Shown here piece by piece: positions 37,572 through 51,794 of a DNA stretch of 64,000 nucleotides (the first letter of the stretch is position 1; the number at the start of each line of letters is the position of its first letter). The notes beneath the pieces were generated by a model. It ran no database searches, was not told the DNA's origin, and saw nothing but the letters and a program-made list of their open reading frames with translations. Where the stretch lies: contig OU612072.1 in NCBI GenBank assembly GCA_914767715.1, forward strand, positions 17,360,001-17,424,000, in the 5' to 3' direction. The position numbers and the translations under genes were made by a program. The DNA comes from Membranipora membranacea (Eukaryota; Bryozoa; Gymnolaemata; Cheilostomatida; Membraniporidae).

Positions 37572-40198
37572 GGTGAGGTTTTATGATTGATTTAGATTGG
37601 CTATTTTATTGCATGATAGTCTTCGTAGCACAGTTTACCTGTAGGTGCAGCACTCTACAACAGATAACCAAAATACATACGTGATTTTGCATAGAATATA
37701 GGCAGCTCAGGTAGGTAGAAATCCAACTGACTTCTTGGTCACATGTATTGCTGGGAGCCCAGTGGTATAGTCCAACATGGAATGCTACTGTATGCAAGGC
37801 CTGATCACTAGTCTAAGGAGCTCATGGGCAAATTAGGCTTACAAGCGTGGAGGTATAATTTGCCTTGGTTCAGCATTGATACCCTAAACTACCAGTGAAT
37901 TGTCTATAATGACTGAGTATTAGCCAGTGTGATTCCTATCAGTGGTAATTATAGGCCTTACAATAATGATGTTTGACAGCAATGTCAATCAATACTAACA
38001 ACAATTAATACAATGTAAGTAGTCTATTGATCAATTCAATGCCAACACTGACTGAGATCAAGAGGTAATTCATTGCTGAGATACATTTTAGTCTTCTTAG
38101 CAAGTTAAAGACTCATACTAACTCAGTACCTGAATCTCCTCCTCCTCCTTCTGAGACCAACCAACTCCTTGCTTGGACCGGTATAATAATAGTACTGACT
38201 TATATAGATAGAGTCTACTCTCATTATTATTCATCACCATTTCATAGTCTTACTTTACTAACCTTCTTCTTACTTATTCGTTGTGTGATGCTGTCCTGTA
38301 TCAATTCATCCTTGCTTCACTAGAAATGGATAACTCCTCCAGCAAATGAAGTCTTATTTATACAAAGCACAAAGCACGCCAAGTCAGTGCAATAAATCAA
38401 GTTTCAGTGTACTCTTGCCAGGCTTACTACTCAAATAAAATAGGTATTATAACCTAAACTGATGAAGGGACTATGTGATAGCCCCATTGGTTCCAATCGC
38501 TCTGGTTTGGATCTGAGGTTAAAAGTATCACCTCATTCCGGAAGTCACAACAGAGCCAAGCATAGAAAAATACGATGGATTTGTCTATCGGAGTTGTCTT
38601 TCTATGTCTAAGGAGATGATAACTCACACTAATCTGTTTACCCATGTTTACCACTGATACTAAAATGTTCAGCATTCCATAAGACGTATGGGAGGAAATA
38701 ACATTTACCTTATTATATAATAAAGCAAAAGGGGTGGAAACTCAAGGGATTTGTGGTATTTGTTCAAGGTTTATTACAAGACTGCAACATAACTGTACCA
38801 TTTTTACAACTCTTCGGAATGTGCACATCACATCAGAACTTTTTTACATCAATATAATACTACAGAAAAGAAAATCAGATCTAACATCTAGCTAGCTTTT
38901 CTCAAAGATAGATCATATAAACATTAAGTTTACTTACAACTCATACATGAAAACTTTCAGGCAGCACTGCTACACTTATGAGGTAGATTCAGTCTAGTGA
39001 CTTTTATTAATGGCAGTATATATAGAATAATAGGAATGTATCCATTCAGATAACACCTCGAAGTTCAACCAAATGGCGAGTCATTGATAAAACCTGTATC
39101 AGGAGGCGCCAGGGAGCTTGGTTGATCCTATCAACAAATCATCAAAACTTCAGGCATAATTCAGTTTAAGTTTGTAGGATGATAAAACTTGATGTGTATG
39201 TAAATAAACCCAGCGTCCACTTCTGTACCCAAGGAGAATTAAGATTTCTGTCCAAAAAAAACTCTCCCCACCACAGCATATGCTCACATTATTATTGGAA
39301 TTAAAATTAGAATTAAAATTAGAATTAAATCCCTACTCTCATCAGGAAGAATTCTCATTCCCATTCTTTCGCTCTCACCAGGTCACATAGCACAGTGATG
39401 GTACAGTCTGGAATACTTGTCCCACCTGTGCGCAGTTAGGATTGCTTGTCCTACTTGTGAACTGTTTTATTTTTATTGGTTTTTATTTGACATGTATCTG
39501 CTTAATGTTTTTCTTTGATGACTTGCTAACCGATTAAAAGTATTTTGTGTACTAATATTCTACTTCCTAGTAAATTTTACTGTTAAGCCTAATAATTCTT
39601 ATGCTTGCCTTTTAATTAATTTTTGCCTGACACTTTTAAATCTGCGAATTCTTACATGTACGTTTATTTGTTTCTGGATAAAAGTCCCTGACTTAATCTG
39701 CATCAGAATAAAAATGGAAAAAATATATATATATATATACTCGCATGTGGACAGCTGAGAATTCTAGTAAAGGTCTAAGAGATGGAAATAACAAGCTTCG
39801 CAGATTACCTCAATCAATGTGTTGAGCGCTGCACACCATTTAAAAAGCTCTAAATAAAGAGAAAACTTTAGAAAACCTTTGTAGTAATGATAAATCATGG
39901 AGTTATCCACCCATAATAACAAATATACCACAGATAGTCACCATCATTAGATAGATCAAGCAATCACAGATAATAATGTAGCCCTGTGTAGATCCGATAT
40001 ACAAACAGGACTTGCACAAAAACAAACCAAAGTGAAAAATCCATTCTCAAACATAATCATCTACCTTCTTATGACCTTGAATTATAAATTAGGATGAATT
40101 ACTTCTTAGGAAGATGAATTATAAAAATATTTTCACCCATCATCTTATCAACGTCAATATTATCATCATTTACATCTCTGTGTAATACTGGCTGCTAA
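37572..40198. other. Intergenic region, LCLAT1 5' side to P450 3' side
   Basis: Presumed LCLAT1 promoter to the left; a minus-strand TATATAAG lies near 38195-38205. The rest holds AATTAGAATTAAA quasi-repeats (39297-39330) and an (AT)n run (39723-39741). No coding exon seen. Confidence 0.4.
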
Positions 40199-43100
40199 TT
40201 AGTTAGAGCGTGAGGTAAGTTTGACTTTGATCCCTTGTGTCGGCTGTAGGACCATTCCAGGGTTTGGTTGTAGCTGCTCCCGTGTCTGCGTTGACTTGAT
40301 GTTAAAATGTAGCAGTAGATTAGCGATTATCACCTTCAACTCCATCATTGCATACTTCTGACCTATAAAAGGCAGACAATACACAAATTATAAATAGAAT
40401 GAATTATTATTTACATCTTTGGATCAAACTATGTCGATTTCATAGACAGAGCAATAATAATTATGATCTCTCTGAGAAATTCAATGCTAAAGTTGCATTG
40501 TGGTATTGCGTTTCACAGGCTATTGTGGGACATAATTTTATATTGTCTAATTTGCAGGTATGATCTCAAATTCCGAAGATTATAGTTTGATCTGATCATT
40601 ATTCTTAGTTAAGATAGCTTTCCCAGCACAATGGAGAACATCTCTGGTGCCTATAAACCTATAAAATTCTGTACTATTATCCTGCGCTTGCACTCTTTTA
40701 TTTAAATATACTTATTTTAGTATTTAACTTGCCTACACAGTTCCTGGGTCCGGCACTGAATGGTACGTAGGCATACGGGTGCCTGTCATGACAATTCTCC
40801 GGTGTAAATCTAGTTGGGTCAAACTTGTATGGATCTGGATAGAGATTGGAGTCATAATGTAGACACCAGGCGAAGACGTATACACTTACACCTGTGGGTA
40901 CTGTGTAACCAGCTGTAAAGTTTAAATCTCAAATAAATAACTTATACATGGTAAGTAACATAGCTAAAGCATAAACAAATATCAATGTGTGTTATAGTCA
41001 GGCAGTTATTATTACTAAGGATGAAGTTATTTATAACACACATAGGGAAACATTGGGAAGCTCTTCTGGGCATCAACTTTTGATAAGGATAAGAGTTGTC
41101 CCTATATGTTATTTAATGGTCAGAATACAGGGATAGACAGACGCCCAACTAATTTGAAGACCCCAGATAAATTTGATTTATCATCGGTTTGAATTAAAGA
41201 CAGTTTGATGTTCCCGACAAGGTCAGATACTTATGACCTTCACCTGCAGACTTTCCACTTTGTCTTATTTGAAATGGATCCTTTCTCATTCTCTTATCTC
41301 CCTAATCTTTTCTCCAAAAAGTGGCGTAAGAAAAATGAGTAAATGGAAACTAAGAACAATCATAACATGTCGTAACCTACTATTCATGATGATGGTATTA
41401 AATATCCAAACCAGGTTACTGAAAAGTTAGTCAATTTATCATATATAAAGAGGCATATCCTCCTAGCACACTCACCGAATTCGGTCTCTTTAGTAAGTGA
41501 CCTGATATAGAGTGGTACAGGAGGGAATAACCTCATCGACTCTTTGATACACCACTCTAAATAAGTCATCTTACTCAAGTCAGCGTGTGTGATCTCACGT
41601 CTACCTCCTGATGAATAAATAAACAATATGTATACTAAAAATACTAGTACATTGACTATGGATCAAATTTTTGGACTGCTTGATTCAAAATGACGTATAA
41701 GAACAGTTTTTCAAATTTCAATGTTAACTGGCTTGCAAATTAGTGGAAAGCAATATGCATAGTTGTGTTAGTATGATATTTCAGAGTTGTCCATCTTTTT
41801 CCAGTACCACTTGATTAGGCAACAAATCGTCAGTAAAACAGTAGCACTTGGCCTGTGCACATACGGAGGCTCGTTCATGCCTTCTATAGTATCTCTATTT
41901 ACTTTAGTTAGTTCACTTCACTATACTCAGTCTTTTACCAAAGTTCAGAACAGATTACTACTAATGTAAAATATATCGCTATACAAGGATATTTATATAA
42001 ATGGTGAGTTTTATTCGCTAATGACTTTCTTCGCTGGTGATAAACCAAATTAACTTGCTGTTTAATTCTGGCAGCTTTTCTAATTCTACATTGAATTATT
42101 GTTATTACATATTTATATAATGTACTTAGGACCTTAATATTATTATAGGAGCTCTAAACGGGTGCGCTACAATGTGACTCAAACTATATGACAATACAAA
42201 ATATCAAATTTTTAGCATTGCCATATATTTTACCTGGCTACATTTTAACATGAGAGTGATAATTCAACCTCTCTACCCGTGCCACCTTGCACAGTTTATC
42301 ATTTTCAAGGTACAGTCAAATTACAAAATAAACTTGTAGCCATAAATTCCAACACAAACCACCATACCGATACAATAATTAAAATAGAACACATAGAAAT
42401 ACACAATACACAAATTTTTATCATTGCACTTTTTCACCTGTCTGGTGAGAACTTGAAAACAGCAGTTGTTGGTCTCCTTTCCATGGATTCTGGAAAATGC
42501 AATGAGGCAGAGTGATTTTCTGAGACAAATCGCCGGCAATATGATATGTGCGTTTGCGCAACAATTGTTGATGAAAGGGATCTCTGGGTAAAGGATTATC
42601 TGATTACTTGCTTTTTCACTCTTGGTTCTTAGGCTCAATCAGCTGCAAGCAAGACTTTGTGGCATTCCATTATCAGCCCCATCTTTTACTTGGTAATGGA
42701 ATGCCACTAACCCTTGCAGCTTTTCCAGCTGGTTAACGAGTATTTTCCATGCATATAAGGTGTTGCAATATTGGTACTCTAAAAGCGAACTGAAACATAC
42801 ATTACCATATAACAATTTTGTCAATTTATGTAATACATGAAACGTGATGTGGTGAGCCACATAATACATGAAACATGATGTGGTGAGCCACATAATACAT
42901 GAAACGTGATGTGGTGAGCCACATAATACATGAAATGTGATGTGAGTCACATAAAACATGATGAAAATTGCGGGATGTGTGATGTACAATGCCTTGTGAC
43001 AGAACCACAGCGACCAGTCTACAGTCTAATTTTGTATCTACGATATCTGATTATGATACTAGATTAAAAATTGAGGATATATGGATGGTGATGTGTCTTT

Positions 43101-46100
43101 TTAAAAAACCCTTTATTATTGCCTCTCCTGGATACAGATAGAAATGAAACGGATGCGCACTCACTACAACTGATGACTGTCATGTACTTTTAATTTTAAG
43201 CTTTTGTTCATTCTAACCAGACTAGACTCACTTATATTTACCACTGAGAGACAGGATGTGTAAAGCTACACAAGGTCAATGGATAACCACCACCCACCCG
43301 AACGCCATAAACCCACCACATAATAATCACTTTTCTTTTAGCGCCTGTTATGCATTGTAATGGTACAAACATTTCAGATCGGGTTGCTCACAGTATTTCC
43401 TCCTGGGTCTGACATGAGTATTGCTTTTTTTTTACCAATTAAGGGCGTGTGAGACTGTGGATGTCACGGTGTTGGCGCTGGTCACAGCTGATCATGTCAC
43501 AAGAAAGAAAAAAGTGGGTGCTGGTATTGTCATTTTGACCCTTTTGTCCAAATTTGATTTGATTTCATTTTGATAATTGTTAAATCTATAATCAACTTAT
43601 GGACAGTTATATATCATAAAAAGCTTAATGGAAATTTGATGAGATATTATTTATCAAGAAATATGATACATTACTGAAATTTTACCAACAAATATGACAC
43701 TGGTACAAATTTTATCGATGTCCTGATGCCAATATCTGCAAATTAACATACGTGTTTACGTGAGCAACCCAGGTATACCTCTTGACTTGATAAACCTGTA
43801 TTACTTACTAACAGGAGAGATATAAAGCTTGTAATCACATTCTAAACTCACCCATTATATCATCTAACTCTTCCTGACATTGCTTCTGAGCGTCTGGATG
43901 GGCCCCGAGTAAGTGGGTGGCAAATGCCATACCTGATGACGTCGTGTCATGGCCCTATAAAGGAATATCACTGAATATGAACTAACTCTGACATCCATAG
44001 GTTGGGAGAATGCCGCTTTTATCCAAATTTAAAGGTCAGAGTTCAGACTTATCTTTTCTGGAACTTTTGGATTTGGTGTATGCGGATGTGGATTTATTTC
44101 TTAAAGGGTCAGCCCTATTAGAAAAGTGGAGATATTAATCTAGTAGTTCGAATATTGCGAGTTCATAGGGTAAATCAAAATAATAAAAAAATTTAAATTG
44201 TGGAAAATAGCATTTAGTTTCTTTTGAAAATATTTTAGGAAGGATCATAGATCTTTAAAACCATACCAAACATGGCATAGTAAGACTGTCACTTTAAGTT
44301 AGGCTGCAAGATAGAAATTATTTGAACGATAATTGCAGTAGTTGCGTACTCCACCAAAAACAACGTTTTTAATAAACCTCCTAACCCGTTAATAGAGGAA
44401 TATACTTAACATAGGTGATCAGATGGATAGAAAATAATCCCTAAAGCGCCCCTGATGTAGGTACAGGACGCCAACACACAATTTTTGAAGGCTTCATCAG
44501 TCAGTGCAAAGTATTATTTGCCAAGGTCATCATTTCGGCCTTGTTCAAGTATATACACAAACTCTGCCAGGGTTGTTCTTTATCAACTACATTTCAATAT
44601 CCAGGATACAGTTGAGTTGATATTGAAATGCCAAACCAGCAATCCGGCAAAGTTTAAGCACTTTAACTACCTATGCCTAGACTAAACACTGGTTGTTACA
44701 ATAATGTGCATGTGGAGTTGTCTGACCTCAAACATAAAAGTATCCACTTCCGCTCTGATTTCCTCGTCAGAGAGACCTTGACCTGTTTCCTCATCTCTAA
44801 ACTGGATCAATGAATCCAGTAACGGTCGATATTTTCCCGATTTGTAATCTCCTGCTTCAAACTGCTCCCTTCTCTCTTTGATTACCTATTAAAAGAAATC
44901 GGTGGTGTGTTTGGAAAAATGCTAAATATTACACTGTATTCCTACGGGAACTTGTACCAATTTTTGGGCTATCTTTACAAATTTTCATAATCAAAATTAT
45001 AACTGTTGTCACATAATTTGTCAACATCTAAAATAGTACATCAAAGCAGAGACTATCACTATTATTTGTGATCAGTGTTAGAATTTAGGGGGGACGCAAG
45101 GGGATGGTGTCCCCCTTCCTACTTTGTCTAGGGGGATGCATCCCCCCTATATATCATAACCAATACACTGAATACAGTGGCAATCAGTCGTGCATTTTTA
45201 TTTGCAATCAACACAGGGCTCCGGCGATGGGCCCCCGGCCTGGTTGGCATCCCCCTACCTCATATTTTCCACTTCTAACACTGTTTGTGATTGAGGAGAC
45301 ATTTGATAGCTGACTATCAAAAGCGCTGCCACTAGCTCTTACAACAGTTAGTTTAACGCTTTTTTTCCAATCAAATTTCTTTCTTCTTTCTTGTTTTGGC
45401 AGAAAATATCATATTTATAACCCTTGAAATACTTTGGAGGCAGGGGCTTTACCTCTGGCCCCACTGGTGAAACTTAACACCTCTACATTATTTCTAAACC
45501 ACAGACAATTGATTAATGTCAATATGATTTGATCATTATTGGAAAAAGTACTCTTTACTGTTTTTGTCAGGAATTTCAGGAACCCTCTTATTATTGTCAT
45601 TTAAATTATTGTCAATCAAGGATTAAATTTGGAATTTCGCCCGACTGTTGTTTTGTCAAAAATGTAAAAGTGCGTTTTGACATGCGATCAAGTACTTGCT
45701 GTAGATTCCTGAATTAGAACCGGATATTATCTTCCCATTACCCTGTCTGGCTTTTAGGAATTGAGCAATCTGGAATTGGACCTTGGCTACTTTGCTACCA
45801 GTAGAAACTGTAATTGTTTATCTTCTGCTGGTTGGGAGAGGGTTTATTACCTACGCTGGTCAATCTAGGCCTGTTTGAACTATATACTTTCTGATAAGTG
45901 AGCGAACACTAAATCGGTTAATGCCCTTGTAATGACTCTTCCCCCACATGCAGAAGATAAATAATATGAGCAATTATTCAGATAAGTTATTTGGAAAGTT
46001 TAAATAACAAAACAGATGAGCAATGAGCTCCATGGAATAATTTTAGTTGGATGGCTTGGTAACCAAACTTGGCATTCAAAATTTGGTAAGCAGGACCTGC

Positions 46101-49100
46101 TATGAATACAACCAAGATTTTGGCAATGGGCAATGCGTCATCATCATTCTATTATGGTGACTGTTGATGAACTACTATGAGTAGTTTCTTTAGACCATCA
46201 CTTACGGATATGTTCATGCCAAACTTATCATTCCTCTGTCCTATATTTCTACTGTTGAAGGGTCGTTCATACCATTGGATAAAACTACAAGGTCCCTTAT
46301 AGAATATAGTTGAAACAGTGGGGGAACCAAGTCAAACAAAAGCAAATTGAAATATATGCAATCTCAACTCCTAATTGAAAGCGGTTAGGGGTCGGTAGAG
46401 TCATCCCTGGCTCTAACATAGCTATAATAAGTAATGCAGACTGTAATATTATTACCTTATGAGTGAATTCATGTGTTTTGTCTATCAGGGCGTTTGTTTT
46501 TCTACCTGTTGGCGTTTTGCTAAACATAGACTCATACCAGTATAGGGGATTTCTCAGACGCTGACCAATCACATCCTTGATCTGCTCCACAGCTGTTATA
46601 TATTCAGAGTCTGCGTTGTTCAGGGCATCGATGAACACACCCATCGAGGTCGCTGCAAAAAATCGAGTTTATTGGATTTTAAGATTGGGTTCACATTGTT
46701 TTACCCACAACCGGCGTCATTACAAGATCTGATATAGTATTATTTATAGGCAATAAAGCTAAGCAAAAATACTAGTTCTTTCAACTGATTTGCTCGTCTG
46801 ATTTATATCATTCCATCAGCTGAAAAACTTATTATTAAGTGATGTTTCACTGTGTATAATAATTGACAACGGCACCAGCTTCCAAAAACCCAAATATATA
46901 CATATTGTGTCAAAAGTTAAGACCAGCATTGGGGAAGCAATAATGAGCCGGTTAGTTGAGCAAAAGGCCACTCTGATCATAAAGCCAACTCCGTTTTAAT
47001 CCTGTTGCAGCTTGAAGGGAATGACGCCATTGAACACGAAATGTCATTCATTATATTTCAATTAAACTTATTTTTTGATGACCGGATATACTATAGGACC
47101 TTGGATAAAGGGATTGATAGTGTTAATTTATCAAATGGATGTTACCCCTACTAATAAATGGGCGATAAGACTATTCATCCGGCCTGTCATGTCAAGGTCA
47201 TTCTGTGGTGGCAGTTAGCATGTAATTATTGTGGACTGACGCATGAAGTCTTTTTTTTTATTTTGGTGATTGGTAACGCAAGGTCAAGTGAATAAGGACA
47301 TGCTAAAGCAAAATTTGACAAAATTTTGTCGCCAAGCCAGTCCCAACACAATTGAACTTCCCCCCAGAGAAAATTATCGCATTATCCTCAAAATGAGCAT
47401 GACTGAGTCAGGTTTTCATCTTGTGGATGCTATGCATTTAGTTGCCAGTGGTTAATGCGACAGTCTTCCACAACATTCGAGATCCCTAAAGAAGTGATGT
47501 ATTTTCAAAAAACTGTCTTTCTAACACTTCCTATACACAATATTGATGATGTCTACCAATAAATCCTTATCTTTATCCTACAGCAATATTTTTGATCATC
47601 CGAGCTGAGGGTAACTTGGGGCGGCCATTGCAGATTATTACATTTTTCACCAGGAATGTGGCTAGTGATAGGAACATCTGACTTTAACAAACATGTTAAG
47701 ACAATCTGCCAATCTCAATATATGTGACAACGTATGCATTTTCTTTCTGACTTGGCTCTACTAAACCACAAAATCTTCCTTTGCCTCCTTATTAACGAGG
47801 ATTTAAGTATCCATGGACCAGCTAATTTTAATTGGCTCCCAGCGCTGCAGAAATATATGAAAATGCAAAAGACACAGCAACAGTCAAAGCTGTTCGACTG
47901 TGTTCATATTAGATAGTTACTATTTTCATCTGTCAGATGCGCTACCAGGCAGTTTGGGTTTTCTGTCATGCAAAATTTAAGCAAAGGATAATTTTATTAC
48001 ATCACGCTCTGGATGTGAGTTTTATGCAATCTGAAAAAATGGCTTTTTATTCAGAATTTTGGCAAGTAGAAAGTTGGACAAAATTCGGGAAATTTTACCA
48101 ACAATTTCATAACAATTTTTTGACTTTTTTACATGTTAATATTGCATTAGATTTGCATGTCTCCCTCTTAAGTCTGTCTCAAAATCTTTGTTAAGAGGGC
48201 TTTCCGCCTAATAGCAAATATCAACCTCCGACCAAGAATCCGTACAAGAGATTTACATACATCTCTTGGTCTGATTCCTTTTCCTCTCCTTGCTGGTCAT
48301 TTCACCTGTATTTTTGGTTTTCAAATTTTGCATTTGATGGCACCTGACTTCCTTTTGGAAGGATTTATTCCACCTATCTCTAAAACTTTTTTTAGAGACA
48401 ATGGTTAAAAAAACATCTATTCTATTATTACAGCAATCAATTAAGACAAAAAATCACTACAACTTTTAACTCTTTACCGATCCAGATACGCTCAGCAACC
48501 AAACTTACTCATTTCAAACAACAACTATCAAAGCACTTTAAATCCTATTAATTTTTATTACTAGTGTGTTTTTTTTCTTTTTCTCTCCGCTTTTCCTTAT
48601 TGTTTAATTTATTTGTTCTGTCACTGCATGAGAAACATTCCTAAAGATGATTGTAGATTGACAATAAAAGTATATATAAGAAATTGAATGGGTTGGATTT
48701 TCCTACTGCAAGGGAAAAGTTACCTAGCTGATGGAAATGTGGTGTTATCACGAGCCGCCACCATAGTTCTACATTGATATCTTGCACACCAATATCCGAG
48801 AGATACCCGAAAAAAATTCCAAAGATATCATATAGATATCAAAAAGAGACGACTCAGGAGCATTGACAACTCACTACATATGATGTCGAGAGAAGACAAA
48901 GTGAGATCCTGAAATATATCATACTCTTTGTCTGTGTCACACGCCTCCCTCTGAAGTTTGTCTACCAGATTGCGAGCAGCTTCGTTCATGATGTGTAAGA
49001 AGTCTTGTAGGATTTTGAAATGGAAACTCGGGGTTAACATCTTCCTCTGTTTTCTCCAAGTTTCTCCTGTCCTGTAATATCAAACCACAATCATAAAACC

Positions 49101-51611
49101 TTCCCACAATGCAATACTCAGGAATGTTCAGTTTTTGCCATCAATTTGACTCTTGTAACTTAGAGAGCTTGAAAATGCCGCGTTGTGATTAATTTTGGAT
49201 ACCTTCGATCGTTATGTTGGAAGATTGAAATTTCAGTCACAAGCTACTATATCACAATTGAAGTGGCAATTTCCGTCGAATGTTTGATTCGAGAATTACT
49301 GACGAGCAAATAAAGAGTCTATAACAATGAAAATAATATAAATGATTGTCAGCAGTGTACGCAGAACAATCCCAAACAACCATTTGTTAGGTGAGTAAAA
49401 GAATCATACTATGTTTTGGATGAAGGCTATTGGAAAATAAAACCAAAGAATAGGCCTCATCATTCTTGCCCTATCATGAAATGTGACACCTGAATGCAGG
49501 GAACCATTTGGAAAGATACTGCAAGAGATTTGATGAGACCACAGCTGGATTGTCTAGCCCCATCTCTGCAGATTGCACATACTTGACACCAGCTGGCCGA
49601 CCTACATATATAATATGTGGAGTCATGATCTCAGATATGTGGTCTGGTCATTGAGGCTTTCTACAGTGATGTCATGATGAAACCACATTCACAATGGAGG
49701 ACATATAATACAATTATTAACAGTGACCCTGCTGCAAAATCGTGCTTAGACAATGACAAAACATGAGGTCAACAAAAATTCACAAGTATATGAATATTTA
49801 TGTTTATATGATATATTCTTTATTGTATTTTTTGCTACATTACAACGACCAAGACAATTTACTTGACAATGATAATGACATGCCCCATAGTATACCTATA
49901 ATACAAAATAAATCTCTAATTAATAACTAGATACAATAACTGGAGTAAGGATAAAGATATATCATACGGTTGTGCAGTTGTGAGTCAGCTGATAGTCTGC
50001 TTGATATCCTAACAAAAAAAGGCTACTCAATAAAGCTTGCAAATCTAAACTGTATATAATTCAGTAAAATGCTATACTGCATTTCTGCAGAAGATTGTTG
50101 GCAGAATCTACAACGAGGGGGGGCGGCGAGATGGAGAATATCATTAATCCTAGATACCAAATGCATCCCCAAATGTTGCACCACAGAACACAGTATCTGG
50201 TGCATCTACTGCCTGTGGTAATTGTGCTAGCAGCAGCTCATTTATGGGTTTTTTAAGTTGTCAACGAAATCTTGCACCTCAAAGAAGAGTTGATCAATAA
50301 TTTTACCTTTATCCTTTAACAACTTAGGTCAATAAAATAAGACAAAGTGAGACGAAAACAAAAATATTTGTACTAGTTTAATCTTTCCTTACGTATTAAG
50401 TAATCCCATCCCGAGGAATCTGTGTAGATAGCTGTACTCATAAGACTTGGTGATAAGCTCGTTACTACCTAACAACGTCTCTACACCCTCCGGAGTAAAC
50501 AGAATTATCCACGGGCTCTCCAGTATCTTTAGTTTCAGTATGCCGTGATGTCTGTTCTTATTGACAATCTCCAACATCTGATCATACCACACTAAAACAT
50601 GAGTACTATATAAATATGGTGGAACAGCTCATAGCACAGCTCACACTGACATCGAGATTATATTATTAACATACCTGTATCTCTGATCATTTCGAGTCAA
50701 TTTAGTGGAAGTACCTAACACAGGTCGTCACACAGAATTCCTTGTGATGGTACATTTTCTATGCAATGAGATCAATTTTTGAGGAAAAAAATATTTTCCG
50801 CATTTCCAAAAATGAAAAAACCTGAAATTCAGGCCGTTAAAAGATGGGGATGGTATCTTAATGAGTTACAGTTCATTTTCTATGCATTGAGATCAATTTT
50901 TGAGGAAAAATATATGATCCGCATTTTCCAAAAAAATTATTTTTATCACTTTATTTTTACCAAAAACACTCATATGATACAGTGGTGATGTCTCAATGTC
51001 CAGTAGTTTTTTTTAGCATCATCAACAAATTCAAGGTGAATAACAATTTTCCGCATTTTCGAAAACGCGGAAAACGCTTGTCCGCGATGAAACTGATTTT
51101 CCGCCTTTCCGCGTTTTCCAAAACCCGTCATAAAGACACAAAATGCTGCAGGGGAGATTCAGATTTCCAATGATGACAAAGAGTGTTTCTGCTTAAATAA
51201 TTCAAAACGCTCCAAGAGGAAAATGAAAATGTCCAGTGACCATTATCGGTGCCATATTTTAAAAGGGTCTGGGAATGGATAAATTTATTACTATTGCTGA
51301 CAACAAAGGCCTTGCCGTGAAAATCAGTGATCATTTGGGTACATCTACTGTACGGTATGATACCATTACTTACCACAGGGATCCGGTGAGATAGAGAGAG
51401 TATCACCCACCAGGGGATAATCCTTAATACCAGGTATCTGGTCTATCAGTTGCCTTCTTCTACTAGTCTTCCATAATATATACCATGTGATCAGTGCAGC
51501 GTTCGTAGCTATCAGAGAGGATGTCAGCTTATTCTCACTGGTATACTCAGCTATCCGACTCCAGGTATCCTCCGCCATACTCTTCCATGGGGCAAACTTC
51601 TCCAGATCCAT
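40199..51611 (-). CDS. CYP4-clan cytochrome P450, nine exons, complete
   Basis: Haem monooxygenase, probably ER-bound and acting on fatty acids or similar lipids, as CYP4 enzymes do. Exons in transcript order: 51374-51611, 50393-50591, 48875-49071, 46456-46652, 44727-44885, 43852-43954, 41476-41607, 40733-40912, 40199-40362; all in phase, giving 522 residues. The ATG at 51611 is preferred; an in-frame GTG two codons upstream is not a start. Seen: N-terminal membrane anchor (about 33-48), GETWRKQRKMLTPSFHF helix C block, I-helix AEVDTFMFEGHDTT, ExxR as ESMR (387-390), and haem loop FSAGPRNCVG with Cys467. Glu330 in FEGHDTT is the residue to which haem can become covalently bound in CYP4 enzymes. 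CYP4V is the closest match I recall (MLTPxFHFxILxDFLxIMNE, DSEY). Intron 8 is GC-AG. A broken inverted copy lies at 54.2-56 kb. Confidence 0.94.
40732..40733 (-). other. GC-type splice donor of P450 intron 8
   Basis: The exon ends TGTGTAG|GCAAGTTA. Only this GC donor joins the haem-binding exon in frame to QKYAMMEL (40362); the GT four bases upstream would break the frame. Confidence 0.85.
42642..42720. repeat. Hairpin element in P450 intron 6
   Basis: GCTGCAAG and TGGCATTCCATTA at the left pair with TAATGGAATGCCA and CTTGCAGC at the right. Confidence 0.85.
42831..42955. repeat. 31-bp minisatellite
   Basis: Four copies of a unit containing GTGATGTGGTGAGCCACATA. It produces spurious minus-strand open frames (repeated MWLTTS/FMYYVAHH peptides) that should not be annotated as a gene. 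Confidence 0.9.
43381..43770. repeat. Weak MITE candidate
   Basis: GGGTTGCTCAC at 43381 recurs inverted (GTGAGCAACCC) ending at 43770. There is no clear target-site duplication and no coding sequence, so a chance match is possible. Confidence 0.3.
45073..45283. repeat. MITE-like element with CAGTGTTAGAA ends
   Basis: CAGTGTTAGAATTTAGGGGG at the left end and CTTCTAACACTG at the right end are inverted. Inside are matching runs of GGGGGAT and ATCCCCC. About 210 bp, in P450 intron 4. Confidence 0.7.
48425..48690 (+). mobile_element. 3' end of a non-LTR retrotransposon (LINE)
   Basis: The frame at 48430-48549 ends with FNSLPIQIRSATKLTHFKQQ and LSKHFKSY then stop. This resembles the C terminus of Jockey/CR1-type reverse-transcriptase proteins (WNSLPxxIRxAxSLxxFKxxLK). 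The rest is T-rich 3' UTR with AATAAA near 48663. It lies in P450 intron 3. Confidence 0.7.
49399..49450. repeat. 52-bp direct repeat, copy 1
   Basis: Nearly identical to 51795-51848 (shared core TATGTTTTGGATGAAGGCTA). The two copies flank P450 exons 1 and 2. Confidence 0.85.
50748..51125. repeat. Direct repeat and TTTTCCGC cluster in P450 intron 1
   Basis: A 60-65-base segment (CATTTTCTATGCA..GAGATCAATTTTTGAGGAAA) occurs at about 50750 and again at about 50873. The following stretch (51040-51122) has repeated TTTTCCGC/GCGGAAAA words, including TTCGAAAACGCGGAAAACGC, unusually CpG-rich for this DNA. Confidence 0.75.
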
Positions 51612-51794
51612 ATTCACATGTAAGGCGCTTCAATAATGAGAAAAGAATGAAGGCTCAACTGTCTGTCTCATTGGTAAAGCTTTACCTGTCATATTATTTA
51701 TCACCTAGACAGCCGTGTCTAAAATGACGTAAGGTGTCGGTGTGCTTACTGGTATATATTTGATCTGTATTAGCTGTCCGTATTGGCTTATCTG

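Noticed and set aside
42639-43008. Minus-strand open frames with repeated MWLTTS / YYVAHH peptides
   Set aside because: They are translations of the 31-bp minisatellite and the neighbouring hairpin; the frames have no splice signals or protein resemblance.
51612-51617. P450 start two codons further upstream
   Set aside because: The upstream codon is GTG; the next in-frame ATG at 51611 is the credible start.
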